Source: Calliphora vicina (taxonomy: Eukaryota; Arthropoda; Insecta; Diptera; Calliphoridae). Taken from it: a DNA stretch of 64,000 bases. Of this stretch, positions 18,075-28,650 are shown piece after piece. Every line of letters begins with the position of its first letter. The stretch's first letter is position 1. Location of the stretch: assembly GCF_958450345.1 (NCBI RefSeq), contig NC_088782.1, positions 90,628,858-90,692,857 of the forward strand. The letters run 5' to 3'. The position numbers were made by a program, and so were the translations under genes. The notes under the pieces were generated by a model. The model saw nothing but the letters and a program-made list of their open reading frames with translations. It was not told the DNA's origin and ran no database searches.

Positions 18075-21011
18075 CTACTTATTATGGATCGTGTTACAAA
18101 ATGGAATTTTTTAATAGACACAGGTGCCGACGTGTCAGTAATTCCTTATTCAAGAAAAATTATAAAATCAAATTTAAGTTGTCCACTAAAACTTTATGCT
18201 GCAAATGGTACAGAAATCAAAACATATGGTACAAAATTGTTGGAGCTGAACCTTGGATTAAGGCGGTCGTTTCGATGGGTTTTTATTGTTGCGAATGTTA
18301 CTCGTCCAATTCTTGGTTCAGATTTTTTAAAATATCACCATCTTTTGCCGGATCTTCATAATCGTACGTTAATAGATGGAAAAACTTTGATGAAATCATT
18401 GGCACAAATAACTGAATCATCATCTACAATGATTTCTCATATTATTAAGGATGATTCTATATATCAGAAACTACTTCAGCAATTTCCTGATGTTGTAAGC
18501 ATCAACTCATCGCTTCTAACAGCTAAAAACACTAAAGCATTCCATTTTATTGAGACAACCGGAAGACCTGTGACGGCAAAAGCCAGACGATTGGATCCTA
18601 AACGTTTGTCAATTGCAAAGAAAGAGTTCCAGTTTATGTTAGATCAAGGAATAATTCAACCTTCGAAAAGTGAATGGTCAAATCCTCTTCACATGGTACC
18701 AAAAAGCAACGGAGACTGGCGTCCATGTGGAGATTACCGCTTTCTAAATCAAAAAACGGTACCAGATAAGTATTCGATTCCCTTCATAACAGATTTTAAT
18801 TATAATTTAAAAGGATGCAAAATTTTTTCGAAACTGGACCTTGTACGAGCTTATCATCAGATACGCGTAAATCCTGCCGATGTACCCAAGACGGCGATAA
18901 TTACACCCTTTGGCCTTTTCGAGTTCCTAAAGATGCCTTTTGGACTCAGAAATGCAGCTCAAACTTTCCAACGCTATATGGATGAAGTGTGCAGAGGACT
19001 AAATTTCGTATTCGTTTACATAGACGATGTTTTAATCGCTTCAAGAAATGAAGAAGAACATCTTTCACATCTTCGTGTATTGCTAGAACGTTTTAGTGAA
19101 CATGGAATATTAATAAATCCTGGAAAATGTATATTTGGTGCAAAAGAAGTAGACTTCATTGGATTTAAAATATCTGCATCTGGTATATCGCCAATGAAAT
19201 CGAAAGTTCAAACTATAATCGATTTTAAAAAGCCTAACACTGTTGTAGAACTACGAAGGTTCTTAGCTATGCTAAATTTCTATAGAAAATTTCTACGAAA
19301 TGGAGCAGAAATTCAAGCAAGACTCAATGACCAAACAAAAGGTGCTGTCAAGAATGATAAAAGACTCATTCCATGGTCTCCGGAGTTGGAGAACGACTTT
19401 AATATGTGCAAAACTGCATTAGCAAATGCAGCTCTATTGGTACACCCGGATTCAAATGCAGAAATTTGTCTAAAAGTTGACGCTTCAGATATGGCAATGG
19501 GGGCAGTCCTCGAACAACGAGAAGAAGGTGTTTGGCGACCTTTGGGATTTTTTTCCAAAAAATTGTCGTTAACTGAACGTAACTACAGCACATACGATCG
19601 AGAATTATTGGCTGCATATAATGCCATTAAATTTTTTAGGCATATGTTAGAAGGTCGTAAGTTTGTGTTGTTTACTGATCATAAACCTCTTGTTTTTGCT
19701 TTCAGTCAAAAACCTGAAAAAGCTAGCCCTCGTCAACTTCGCCATCTTGATTTTATCGGCCAGTTTACAACCGATATACGACATATCTCAGGTAAACATA
19801 ATACAGTGGCGGATGCACTATCAAGAGTAGAAGAAATTTCATTTATTAACTATGAAGAAATCGCTGAAGCGCAAAAATCGGATACTGAATTACAAGAAAT
19901 TTTGAAAAATTCATCAACTGGTCTTAATTTGAAACTCGTGCAAATACCTAATAGTAGTGCTAAATTATATTGTGACCTTTCAACAAATCGAACAAGACCA
20001 TTTATACCATTGAAATTTAGAAAGACAATACTCAATAATATTCATGGTTTAGCTCATCCCTGTGCTCGAGCAACAAAACGTTTAGTAACTGATAGATATG
20101 TTTGGCCTTCAATTAAGAAAGACTGCATCCAGTGGGTAAAATTATGCCAAGATTGTCAATCGTCAAAGATCTCACGACATACTAAAACTCCAGTTGGTAA
20201 TTTTCCTGTTGAAACTCAACGGTTTTCAAGTATTCACTTAGATATTGTAGGCCCACTACCACCATCGGAAGGTTATCGTTATTTATTAACAATGATTGAT
20301 CGTTTCACAAGGTGGGTAGAAGTTGTACCATTGGAGGGAATAACTGCAGAAAAAGTTGCTAGAGCATTTTTTGAAAACTGGATTTGTCGTTTTGGATGTC
20401 CGCAATTTATAAATACAGATAGAGGTAGACAGTTTCATTCAAGATTATTTAATGATGTAGCAAAGATGGTCGGTGCACAATTGCAAGAAACAACGTCTTT
20501 TCATCCACAAGCAAATGGAATGGTGGAAAGATTCCATCGAACATTAAAAGCAGCCCTTATTTCGCATAAAAATAAACAATGGACAAAAACATTACCAATC
20601 GTTCTCCTTGGTCTGCGAACAGTGTTTAAAGAAGACATAAAAGCATCACCAGCGGAGCTTGTTTATGGCGAAACACTTTGTTTACCAGGAGATTTCTTTA
20701 AAAAGTCTGAAAAAGACGAAAATATTTCTGAATTTTTTTCGAATTTTAAACACACAATGGAAACATTACGACCAAAACCAGCTAGCAATCACTCAAAACA
20801 AGCACCATTTATTCATAAAGATCTTGATTCATGCACTCATGTTTGGTTAAGATGTGAAGTACGAAAACAATTAGATCCAAAATATAGTGGACCATACAAA
20901 GTTTTAGAGCGACATGAAAAATATTTTAAACTAAAAATTGGCGCTCGAACAGACAGTGTTTCAAAAGATCGTCTCAAACCTGCCTTTATTGAAATCTCAT
21001 TTAAAGAATAA
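18018..21011 (+). CDS. pol: Pol polyprotein, CsRn1 clade (protease, RT, RNase H, integrase)
   Basis: About 1000 codons after the -1 shift, uninterrupted. Protease: FLIDTGADVSVIP and ILGSDFL. RT: MPFGLRNAAQTFQRYMD and VYIDDVLIA (active-site YIDD). RNase H: LKVDASDMAMGAVLEQ, STYDRELLA and FTDHKPL. Integrase: an HHCC finger ending CQDC, then the D,D,E core in LDIVGPL, NTDRGRQFHS and MVERFHRTL. It ends in a basic FIEISFKE tail. There is no independent strong start: the first ATG in frame is downstream at RLLIMDR, supporting synthesis by frameshifting. Potentially active. Confidence 0.92.
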   Translation, partial: LEAVSDNAASETNLSKTSRLLIMDRVTKWNFLIDTGADVSVIPYSRKIIKSNLSCPLKLYAANGTEIKTYGTKLLELNLGLRRSFRWVFIVANVTRPILGSDFLKYHHLLPDLHNRTLIDGKTLMKSLAQITESSSTMISHIIKDDSIYQKLLQQFPDVVSINSSLLTAKNTKAFHFIETTGRPVTAKARRLDPKRLSIAKKEFQFMLDQGIIQPSKSEWSNPLHMVPKSNGDWRPCGDYRFLNQKTVPDKYSIPFITDFNYNLKGCKIFSKLDLVRAYHQIRVNPADVPKTAIITPFGLFEFLKMPFGLRNAAQTFQRYMDEVCRGLNFVFVYIDDVLIASRNEEEHLSHLRVLLERFSEHGILINPGKCIFGAKEVDFIGFKISASGISPMKSKVQTIIDFKKPNTVVELRRFLAMLNFYRKFLRNGAEIQARLNDQTKGAVKNDKRLIPWSPELENDFNMCKTALANAALLVHPDSNAEICLKVDASDMAMGAVLEQREEGVWRPLGFFSKKLSLTERNYSTYDRELLAAYNAIKFFRHMLEGRKFVLFTDHKPLVFAFSQKPEKASPRQLRHLDFIGQFTTDIRHISGKHNTVADALSRVEEISFINYEEIAEAQKSDTELQEILKNSSTGLNLKLVQIPNSSAKLYCDLSTNRTRPFIPLKFRKTILNNIHGLAHPCARATKRLVTDRYVWPSIKKDCIQWVKLCQDCQSSKISRHTKTPVGNFPVETQRFSSIHLDIVGPLPPSEGYRYLLTMIDRFTRWVEVVPLEGITAEKVARAFFENWICRFGCPQFINTDRGRQFHSRLFNDVAKMVGAQLQETTSFHPQANGMVERFHRTLKAALISHKNKQWTKTLPIVLLGLRTVFKEDIKASPAELVYGETLCLPGDFFKKSEKDENISEFFSNFKHTMETLRPKPASNHSKQAPFIHKDLDSCTHVWLRCEVRKQLDPKYSGPYKVLERHEKYFKLKIGARTDSVSKDRLKPAFIEISFKE

Positions 21012-21047
21012 CAATAAAAATGTATATCGTTTAATATTAATTAAACT

Positions 21048-21060
21048 AGGAGGGGAGTAA
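21048..21060 (+). promoter_or_regulatory. Polypurine tract
   Basis: AGGAGGGGAGTAA directly before the 3' LTR at 21061; plus-strand primer for reverse transcription. Confidence 0.8.
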
Positions 21061-21199
21061 TGTGGCAACCTCTTTAATATTTTAAAATTTAATCAATTTA
21101 CCCATTTTTGTATAAATCAAATATTTTCATAAAATATAAATTATTCTGTTTTAACTTTTGATATAAAAAGATTGTTTTAATATTAAAATAAAACTCTAT
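21061..21199 (+). repeat. 3' LTR of the CsRn1-clade element
   Basis: 139 bp, identical to 17020-17158; followed by the AGTTT target duplication at 21200-21204. Confidence 0.93.
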
Positions 21200-21701
21200 A
21201 GTTTATATGTGATATATGCATAACACATGAATAATTTTCAATTGTAATAAAAATAATCACCTTTAAATTTAAAGAAAACAGCACACTTAAAAATTAATAA
21301 ATACACTTATCTTTCTTTTTTAATGTGTCTATTCAGAAACACACACTTTACACGACTGATTAAGTTCTAATACAAGTATGACGTCTATACACGTCATGTT
21401 ACCAGGGGAAGTCCCAAATTAAAAATTTGGCATGTTGCAATATTTGTAAGCTTTGTATCCGTATTTTCTCCGCAACAATGTTTATATACATATCGTTATA
21501 AAGAAAACAGATATATTATTGATTTTAACCAATTTTTAAGGGCATTAGCTTCTGTATAATGATTTTATGAAGGAAACAATTTATGACGTGTATACACGTC
21601 ATGTCCCCCCAGAAACCCTTGTTATGACGTCTATAGACGTCAGTGTCCGTCAAAGGGTTAAGTATGAATATAAATAAATTTTTTCTAAATTGTATTACCT
21701 A

Positions 21702-21903
21702 TCCAAGGTGAAATTGTACGCTTAAAACGATGGCGATAGCAGTTTTCCAAAAAAAAGTTTTTCTTGAGATTCTGGACATTTTTCGAACATTTTTTACACG
21801 TTAATTTTTCAGGTTTTTTTAGTGTTTAAAAAGATCGCCAATTTCTATAAAATAATTTTTAAATATATCATATCCAAGGTAAAATTGTACGCTTCAAACG
21901 ATG
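21702..21903 (+). repeat. Direct repeat pair
   Basis: ATCCAAGGTGAAATTGTACG followed by CTTAAAACGATGG (21702) recurs with few changes at 21869-21901, about 167 bp later. Unit boundaries are unclear. Confidence 0.6.
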
Positions 21904-22150
21904 GGCGTAGGATTTAAGTTTAAGTTATGGTTATCGATTTCAAAGATTTTATATAAATAAGAACTCACGTGCTTTCTTATTTATATCTTTTTCGCATTTT
22001 TTGACAAATTTGTTCTTTGCTATATTATAATATTTGGGTTGAAATCTTCTAGAAACAATAATATTATCAAAATGGTAATTAACAAAACACGCAACACTAC
22101 TATAGTATAAAACGACAAAAATAATATATTGAATTTCAATGTGTAATCTA

Positions 22151-22460
22151 TCTTCTTATATATATAAAAATGAAATGGTCCATGTATGTAATGGCATCAC
22201 GTGAGAACGGCTGAACCGATTTGTCTGATTTTTTTATTTGATTTGAAGTTTGTGATTTGATGGTTTGTAAAGAAAAAAAAAATTCAGGTTAAAACTCGGA
22301 ATTTTTTTTATTTGAGTCCAGTCAACTGTAATAAAAAAGCTCCCAAAAGTATGCAGTACAAATTTAGATATTTTATTTGCAAATAGATAAGAACAGGCAG
22401 GTAGGTGTATGTGAAGAACTAACATTAGTAAATGCTACCGGGCGAAGCCGGGAATTATTG
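22151..22460 (+). mobile_element. Short nonautonomous Helitron-like element
   Basis: It starts TCTTCTTATATATATAAAAA, continues ATGAAATGGTCCATGTATG and CGTGAGAACGGCTGAACC, and ends with the GC-rich hairpin ACCGGGCGAAGCCGGG. A 5' TC and a 3' GC hairpin are Helitron traits, and this phrase set is typical of insect Helitron ends. The 3' CTAG-type terminus is not evident, so the exact end is uncertain. Confidence 0.55.
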
Positions 22461-23594
22461 TATGAATTCCAAAACTGAACTGAACTTAAAAACTAAATGA
22501 ATATTATAATTAACCATGCACACCAATTGCCTGATGTTCTTCCAGGAATCAGCTTATTGTCAACACTGCAATTTCGACTGTGGGAACGGATGTTAGCTGC
22601 AGACGCTATGTCTGCATTTTAAATGTTGCACATGTTTGGAACTTTTAATCATTAAAATTTAATGTATCGGGCATTAACTAATATAAGATCAGGATTAAAA
22701 ACATTCATTCAAAATATTTTGGTTTAAAAAAAACGCATAAAAACGTACATTTTAATTTTGTTTTTAACAAAACGTACATTTTTACTTTCTTTTTAACAAA
22801 TGGGTTTTTCCCATTTAAAATGGTTATATATCAAACATCCTTATTATTTAATTTGGCGACTTATGCCAGTTAGCTGTATCTATTGAAAGGTAAGAAACTT
22901 GTTACCATTTTCAGGTTCATGCAGTTTTTTAAAGGAGCGAAATAAATAAAACTCAATTTCCCAAAAAATTTTAAATGAGCATTTGTTTTCCTTCATATAT
23001 AAAACACAAAAAATTTTTATACCTATGTCCGTTATAGACTCTGAAACCATCCAACCGATCAGATCCAAGCCGGTTTCATTGGAAAAGCAATTTTGTGAAG
23101 ATGGGTGATGCCTATTTTTTCCATACAAAAATGTTTCGCAATTTTAAACTTTTTAAAATTATTGTGGCTTGAAATTTTGTGTAGATCCCCTAAGCATTGA
23201 TTTTTGGAAATTTAAGGGGGTATAATCGGTATCTCTATATTTCCGGAAATAATGAAGACAGCACCAAAAATCCAACTTAATCTAAATTTATGCAAAAAAT
23301 GAGTGGTCAGGTGTGTGGTACTATTTGATTTTTGTACTTTTAAGGCGATAAAACAGTCGAAACCCGAGTTTAAATAATTTTTTGTATCCCATATCCCAGA
23401 AATTAAATTAGAATGGAATTGCAGTGCTTTTAAAAAATTTTCAAATGGATTTTCGCACTTTTTTGAAATTTGAACTCATCCCTCTTATTGGTAATTTATT
23501 TTACAAAAATATTTTTTATGTTCACTAATATGGTAAGCAAACTTTTTATTGTAAAACCCCTCCATTAATAAAGAATTTTTAACTGTACGCGAAG
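22461..23594. other. Unassigned sequence upstream of the Transib fossil
   Basis: Mostly AT-rich without a convincing ORF. It may contain the decayed N-terminal coding part of the Transib copy, but no motif can be shown. Confidence 0.35.
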
Positions 23595-24485
23595 CTCTAG
23601 CCTTTTTGTTGGAGATGTCTTATATAATTTGAAAATAGAAATCGATGAAGTAAAAATTATTGAAAATCACTTTAAACCGTACCTCACTGTAATTGGTGGT
23701 AAAGTGTTGACCGTTTTAACTAATACAAATTCCAGCCAAGCGTGTCCAATTTGTAAAGCAACTCCTGAGGTCTTCATGAGCATTATAGACTTTGGGAGTG
23801 AAAAATATCACGCAAAGGAAAGCAACCTCAAGTACGGCCTAAACCCTTTGAAATGTTGGATACGTTTTTTTGAATTCGTTTTGCATGCAGGCTACAAGTG
23901 AAATATAAAAAAGTTCAAAAAGAAGACGATAGCAAGGCGTTTTTCGAAAGAAAAACAGAAATTCAAATGTTATTTTGGGACAAAATAAGCCTCCAAGTTG
24001 ATAAGCCTAAACAAACGGTGTTAATACTGCCCGTATAGCTTTTGCGGACCATATCTTCTCTGAAATAACTGGCACCGATATGGAGCTGATATATTAATTA
24101 AAAATCATTATTATTTCCATATACTGCCAATTCCCATTAAATGTCAAAAATTTTAAGCTTTTTGTCATAATATGCTACAGTACACAAAATGTTAATTCAC
24201 TCACAACAAATTATTTAGAATACTATACTGCCGGTAGGCTGTTTCGGAGAAGACGCTGCTGAGTCTCGCACCAAGCTATACAAGTCTGATAGACTGCATC
24301 AAGCACGCAAAAACAGCATCAAAAATAATCTTTCGGATGTTTCTAATAGGGCTTTGGACATGTCTGATCCGTTTAATTCCTCAATATATTTGAAGAGACG
24401 AATAGAACATAGAAGACGCAAGCAACTTCCACGAGAATTTCTTGATATGCTGTGTACTCCAGAAGCATCTGAAGAACGAGACTGA
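23595..24485 (+). pseudogene. Degenerate Transib (RAG1-like) transposase
   Basis: Collinear pieces in shifting frames: a 90-aa ORF (23629-23901) with QACPICKATPEVF and YGLNPLKCWIRFFEFVLH; then FWDKISLQVDKPKQ; then NTARIAFADHIFSEITGTDM (about 24015-24085); then PVGCFGEDAAESR, an Arg-rich stretch, and SDPFNSS (about 24232-24380). The order of a CxxC-ATP motif, a G-NTAR motif and a GxxxEExxE-R motif is that of Transib transposases, whose core is related to vertebrate RAG1. Frameshifts and stops make it non-functional. TIRs were not found. The family call is from memory of the motif order. Confidence 0.5.
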
Positions 24486-24659
24486 AGATGAATATGAACA
24501 TAGCTTGGACACCCTGTTAAGCTACATATATTAATATGAATTAAATGAAATTACTTTAGATAATGAAATGTATAGCAAAATTTTAAATAGCTTTATTAAA
24601 AAATAAATAGTTTTTACAAACGTTTCTATTTGTTCAATTTTTTGTTATACAATGCCAAG

Positions 24660-25020
24660 ATTAAAAAAAAATATTTTTAAATTTTACGCCGCTATATTGT
24701 ATCCACCATTTTGAATTTGAAAAATTTTACATCAGATTCGAAATCAGCAACATTGAAAACCCCCTTATACTGATTTTCATGTAAATCAGAAAACATTTTA
24801 TATTTTACACCGCCATATTGGATCCGTCATTTTGAATTTGAAAAATTTTAAATCAGATTTGAATTCAGCAACCTTGAATACCCCAATATACCGATTTTCA
24901 TGTAAATAGGATGACTTTTTAAATTTTCCGCCATAAATGTCGGATTTTGAATTTGGAAAATTGTACATCGGATTCGAAATCAGCAACCATGACAACCCTT
25001 GTATACAGATTTTCATCCTT
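24660..25020 (+). repeat. Tandem repeat, ~119-bp unit, three copies
   Basis: The phrase TTTTGAATTTGAAAAATTTT, followed by ATCAGATTCGAAATCAGCAAC, recurs near 24710, 24830 and 24948. Each unit ends in a GATTTTCATGTAAAT motif. Copies differ by ~10-15% by eye. Confidence 0.75.
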
Positions 25021-25059
25021 GTTCAGTGATTTCTTGTAGTTTTGGCCTCAAAAATGGGA

Positions 25060-26060
25060 AAAATTGCCTATAGTGCAGTGATAAGAAAATAATTCACACA
25101 AAGTTTAAATACTTTTACAGTTGCAATTCTCCAGATATTTGAAATTAATTATATACTTTCTTTGCTATTAGATTAGTGAGGTGCCACCATCCCGACCATT
25201 TTCAGAGAATGTCAAATTATAAGAGAGCTATTCGCTTGAAGAATCATGCAATCTCAAGATGTTTAGAAATAACTATTTACTATTTATACTTTATGCACTG
25301 ATAATAATTTGTTTCGTATAAAGTTTGAAGACTGTCACAATTATAGTTCTGCAGATATACGAAAATAAAATTTACTATGCATGAAGATGCCACTAATCCA
25401 CTCCTGCACATTTTTAGCCAGACTATGTAAAGTTTGAAGAAACTCGTAATTATAGTTCTCAAAATATTTATAAATAACTGTTTAGTTTGTATGGGAGGTG
25501 ACTCACCCCCAGTTCGAGAAGTTTTGGTTAAACTTCATGCAGTGATAAGAAATTAATTAATATAAAGACTTTCACAATTATAGTACTCCAGATATTCGAA
25601 AATAAATGTTTACTTTATATGATAGTTGCCATGCCCACAAATACAATCCCGCCCATGTTCAGCCAAACTTCGTATAGTTTTATGAAATTAATGGGTACAA
25701 AGTTTGAATACTTTTGCAATTATAGATCTTCAGATATTCGAAATAATCAATTTACATTGTATGGGAGGTGCCACGACCACTAATTCAATATCGCCCATTT
25801 TTAGCCAAACCATGTTAAATGATAAGGGTGCTATACGGACAAAGTTTTATAACTTCCACAATTTTACTTTGTATGGGAGGTGTCAAACCCACTGTTTCGG
25901 TCCGTTCCATTTTCGGTCAAACTCGTGCCACGCCCATTTTAAGGGAAACAGTGCACAATCGTAACGAAGTAAATTCCGCGAGGTGCGGCTTTCACAATCG
26001 TAATTCACCAGATATTCCGTAATAACTATTTACTTTGTATGGGAAGTGCCACACCCACTT
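25060..26060 (+). repeat. Diverged tandem repeat, ~110-150-bp unit, about seven copies
   Basis: Units share AAGTTTGAATACTTTTACAA, a CCAGATATTCGAAAATAA block, TTTGTATGGGAGGTGCCAC and a CCCGCCCATTTT block. The ATATTCG landmark falls near 25131, 25352, 25465, 25592, 25733 and 26011. It is unrelated to the repeats on either side. Confidence 0.7.
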
Positions 26061-26379
26061 TAAATTTCAAAATAAAATGTATCCTTCCAAATACAAAGTA
26101 ATATGCAGTAAAAATTTCAAGAGGATGTGTCCAGTGGTTTTCCTCTTATAAGGTATAAACTAAGGCGACCAGATTTTGAAAATGAAAATAGATGACAAAG
26201 AAAAAAGTCAAAAATTTATTTGAATTCAACATATTTTACAGAAAAATTTACATTTAGAATTACTTATGTATAAATACATATGTAAAATTAGTCAAAAATA
26301 CAAATAACGAAACTTAAAAACTCATTGCACTAACTTAATAAAAATTTCATATTGCAATATCTAATACTAGTGCGCTTCG

Positions 26380-28650
26380 CCACCCCAATTAGAAGAGTGA
26401 AATAGTACTATTAAGTCTTTTGTGAACCTGATTGTAAATGTCTAATTTCATATTTCTGGGTTCATTATTATAGAAAATGCAAAAGAAAGTTACCACTAAA
26501 GTCACCTTTTGTGAATTCAAATTCGTTCAGAATCATGTGTGCCTAATTTTAAATTTTTAAGTTTATTATTATAAAATATTCAAAAAGTAGCATTGCAATA
26601 AACAAATAGTACCATTGATTATCACTTTTGAATTCGCACTCACTAAACCATAACCCGTCAAGTTTGAATTTTAAATTTGTATAGTCTTTCCTATATTATC
26701 AACTAATTTTGTTTAAAAATAATCACAAAACAGAAAAAAAAACGAAACCTCGGTTTGGAAATTCTTCGGTTTTTTGGAAACTCTAGGTCCGTTATTACAG
26801 TAAATTCAAAAAAATACCTATGAGAACAAAGAAAAAGTGAATTTTCACTCACTTGGGACCATAGACGCCTAATTTCATATTTCTATGTCCATTATTGCAG
26901 AAAATTCAAAAAGTACCATTAGAATATATAAAAAGTACCAAAAAGCCCCCACTTGTGGTTTCCCACTCACCCCCATAAAGCTTAATTTCATGGCTTTAGG
27001 TTAATTGGTGAAGAAATTACAAAAAGTCGAATAAAGAAAAAGTACCAAAAAGTCTATCTCTAGAATTCTCACTCACTTAGGACCATATATGCTAAATATC
27101 ATGTTTCTAAGTTCATTGTTATAGAAAATTCAAAAAAGTACCATTAGAATAAAGAAAAAGTACCAGAAAGTCTCCCCCTAGAATTCTCACTCACTTTAGA
27201 ACATATACGATTAATGTCATATTTTTATGTCCATTATTACAGAAAATTCAAAAAAAGTACCGCTACAATATATAGAAAGTACCAAAAATCAGGCACTTGT
27301 GGAATTCCACTCACTCCGGTCCATATAGCTTTATTTCATGTTTCTAGGTTCATTGGTGAAGAAATTACAAAAAGTACCATTCGAATAAAGAAAAAGTACT
27401 AAAAAGTCTCCCCCTACAATTCTCACTGACTTAGGACCGAGTATTCTTAATTTCATGTTTCTAAGTCCATTGTTATACAAAATTAAAAAAAAGTACCATT
27501 ATAATAAAAAAAGTACCATGAAGTATCCGCTTGAATTTTCAATCACTTAGGACCATATACGCTTAATTTCATGTTTCTAGGTCCATTATTGTAAAAAAAT
27601 CAAAAAGTACCATTATAATATAGAACAAGTAAGAGTGCTATATTCGGCTATGCCGAATCTTATATACCCTTCACCTTTGTTGTGGATGCATTATTATTTT
27701 TTATAATTAGTATATAGGTATGTATGTACATTGTCCACTTTCAGCTTACAGCATCCTAAATTTATCAAGAACACAAAAAACAACAACAACGCCAAACGAA
27801 ACAGAACACCAAAAGAAAAAACAAAATACGCAAGGCAATGAAACCAACACACATCCAAACATACGTTTAATTATATAAAAAACAACAACAACGCCAAAAG
27901 AAACAAAACACAAAAGAAAAACAAAATACGCAAAGCATGCACATTCAAACATACGATTTGTTGATTTTTTATCAAAAAAAACCAACACACAACCAAACAA
28001 ACGTTTAGTTGTATAAAAAACAACAACAACGCCAAAGCAACAACCATACGTTTTGTTGCTTTTTTGTCAAAGCATGCAATACATTGTGTTTTTTGATGAA
28101 ATTTTCAGAGGTTGTCTCGGATTTTTGCTCATATCTCCGTTATTTATGGACGGATTTTGCTGATTTTAAATAGCAAAATTCTCGAAAGTATGTCTGACAG
28201 AATTGTTGAAGATTTGGATCCCGGAGATATCTGGGGCCTTCAGAAAATTGATTTCAACAGACAGACAGACGGACAGACAGACAGACGGACATGGCTTAAT
28301 CGACTCCGCTATCTATAAGGATCCAGAATATATATACTTTATAGGGTCGGAAATAAAAAATGTAGAAATTACAAACGGAATGACAAACTTATATATACCC
28401 TTCTCACGAAGCTGAAGGGTATAAAAAGTACCAAAAAGTAGACACTTGTGGATTCCCACCCACTCTGGCCTTTGTAAGCTTTATTTCATGTTTCTAGGTT
28501 CATTGGTGAAGAAATTACAAAAAGTACCATTCGATTAAAGAAAAATTACCAAAAAGTCTACCCCTAAAATTCACACTCACTTAGGACCATATATGCTTAA
28601 TTTCATGTTTCTAAGTCCATTGTCATATAAAATTCAAAAAGTACCATTAG
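26380..28650 (+). repeat. Satellite-like array, ~115-bp monomers in ~350-bp higher-order units
   Basis: Monomers carry AAAAAGTACCATTAGAATA, an AAGTACCAAAAAGTC block, TCTCACTCACTTAGGACCA and TTTCATGTTTCTAAGTCCAT. Landmark spacing is 100-121 bp. Every third monomer is a variant with TTCATTGGTGAAGAAATTAC preceded by CACTTGTGG: 26999, 27347 and 28497 (27700 once the 797-bp insertion is removed), spaced 348 and 353. A DINE-like element interrupts one unit. Confidence 0.8.
27626..28422 (+). mobile_element. DINE-1/mini-me-like element, 0.8 kb, complete
   Basis: The boundaries are exact because it interrupts a satellite monomer (ATATAGAA | element | AAAAGTACC). 5' end CAAGTAAGAGTGC with hairpin ATTCGGC-TAT-GCCGAAT; internal CAACAACAACGCCAAA-type sub-repeats (27775-28045); GACAGACAGACGGACAGACA tract (28260-28290); core ATATATATACTTTATAGGG; 3' end GCTGAAGGGTATA. 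No coding sequence. Mini-me/DINE-1 elements are Helentron derivatives known to seed GTCY microsatellites. Confidence 0.8.

Larger units (their letters stand above)
17015..21204 (+). mobile_element. Complete CsRn1-clade Ty3/gypsy retrotransposon
   Basis: The element is 17020-21199 (4180 bp) with a 5-bp target duplication AGTTT (17015-17019, 21200-21204). The two 139-bp LTRs are identical. Order: LTR, tRNA-Trp-type PBS, gag, frameshift signal, pol (protease, RT, RNase H, integrase), PPT, LTR; no env. The CHCC gag finger and Trp primer identify the CsRn1/Kabuki clade. Identical LTRs and open reading frames indicate a very recent insertion. It sits 37 bp upstream of the piggyBac transposase start. 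Confidence 0.93.
13537..21661 (-). mobile_element. piggyBac-family transposon, interrupted by a hAT and an LTR element
   Basis: Perfect 15-bp TIRs CCCTTTGACGGACAC lie at 13541 and, inverted, ending at 21657, flanked by TTAA on both sides. The span is 8117 bp; subtracting the hAT (1408 bp + 8) and the LTR element (4180 bp + 5) leaves about 2.5 kb, the usual piggyBac size. Subterminal palindromes of the type TGACGTGTATACACGTCA occur near both ends. The transposase gene on the minus strand is degenerate. Confidence 0.93.

Noticed and set aside
17020..21199. Endogenous retrovirus with env
   Set aside because: No ORF between pol and the PPT; the element is an env-less retrotransposon.
27746..28000. 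84-codon minus-strand ORF rich in Cys, Phe and Val
   Set aside because: It looks membrane-like only because it reads the CAACAACAACGCC sub-repeats backwards.
28112..28415. Short ORFs with TDGQTDRRT
   Set aside because: They come from the GACAGACGGACA microsatellite of the DINE-like element, not a gene.
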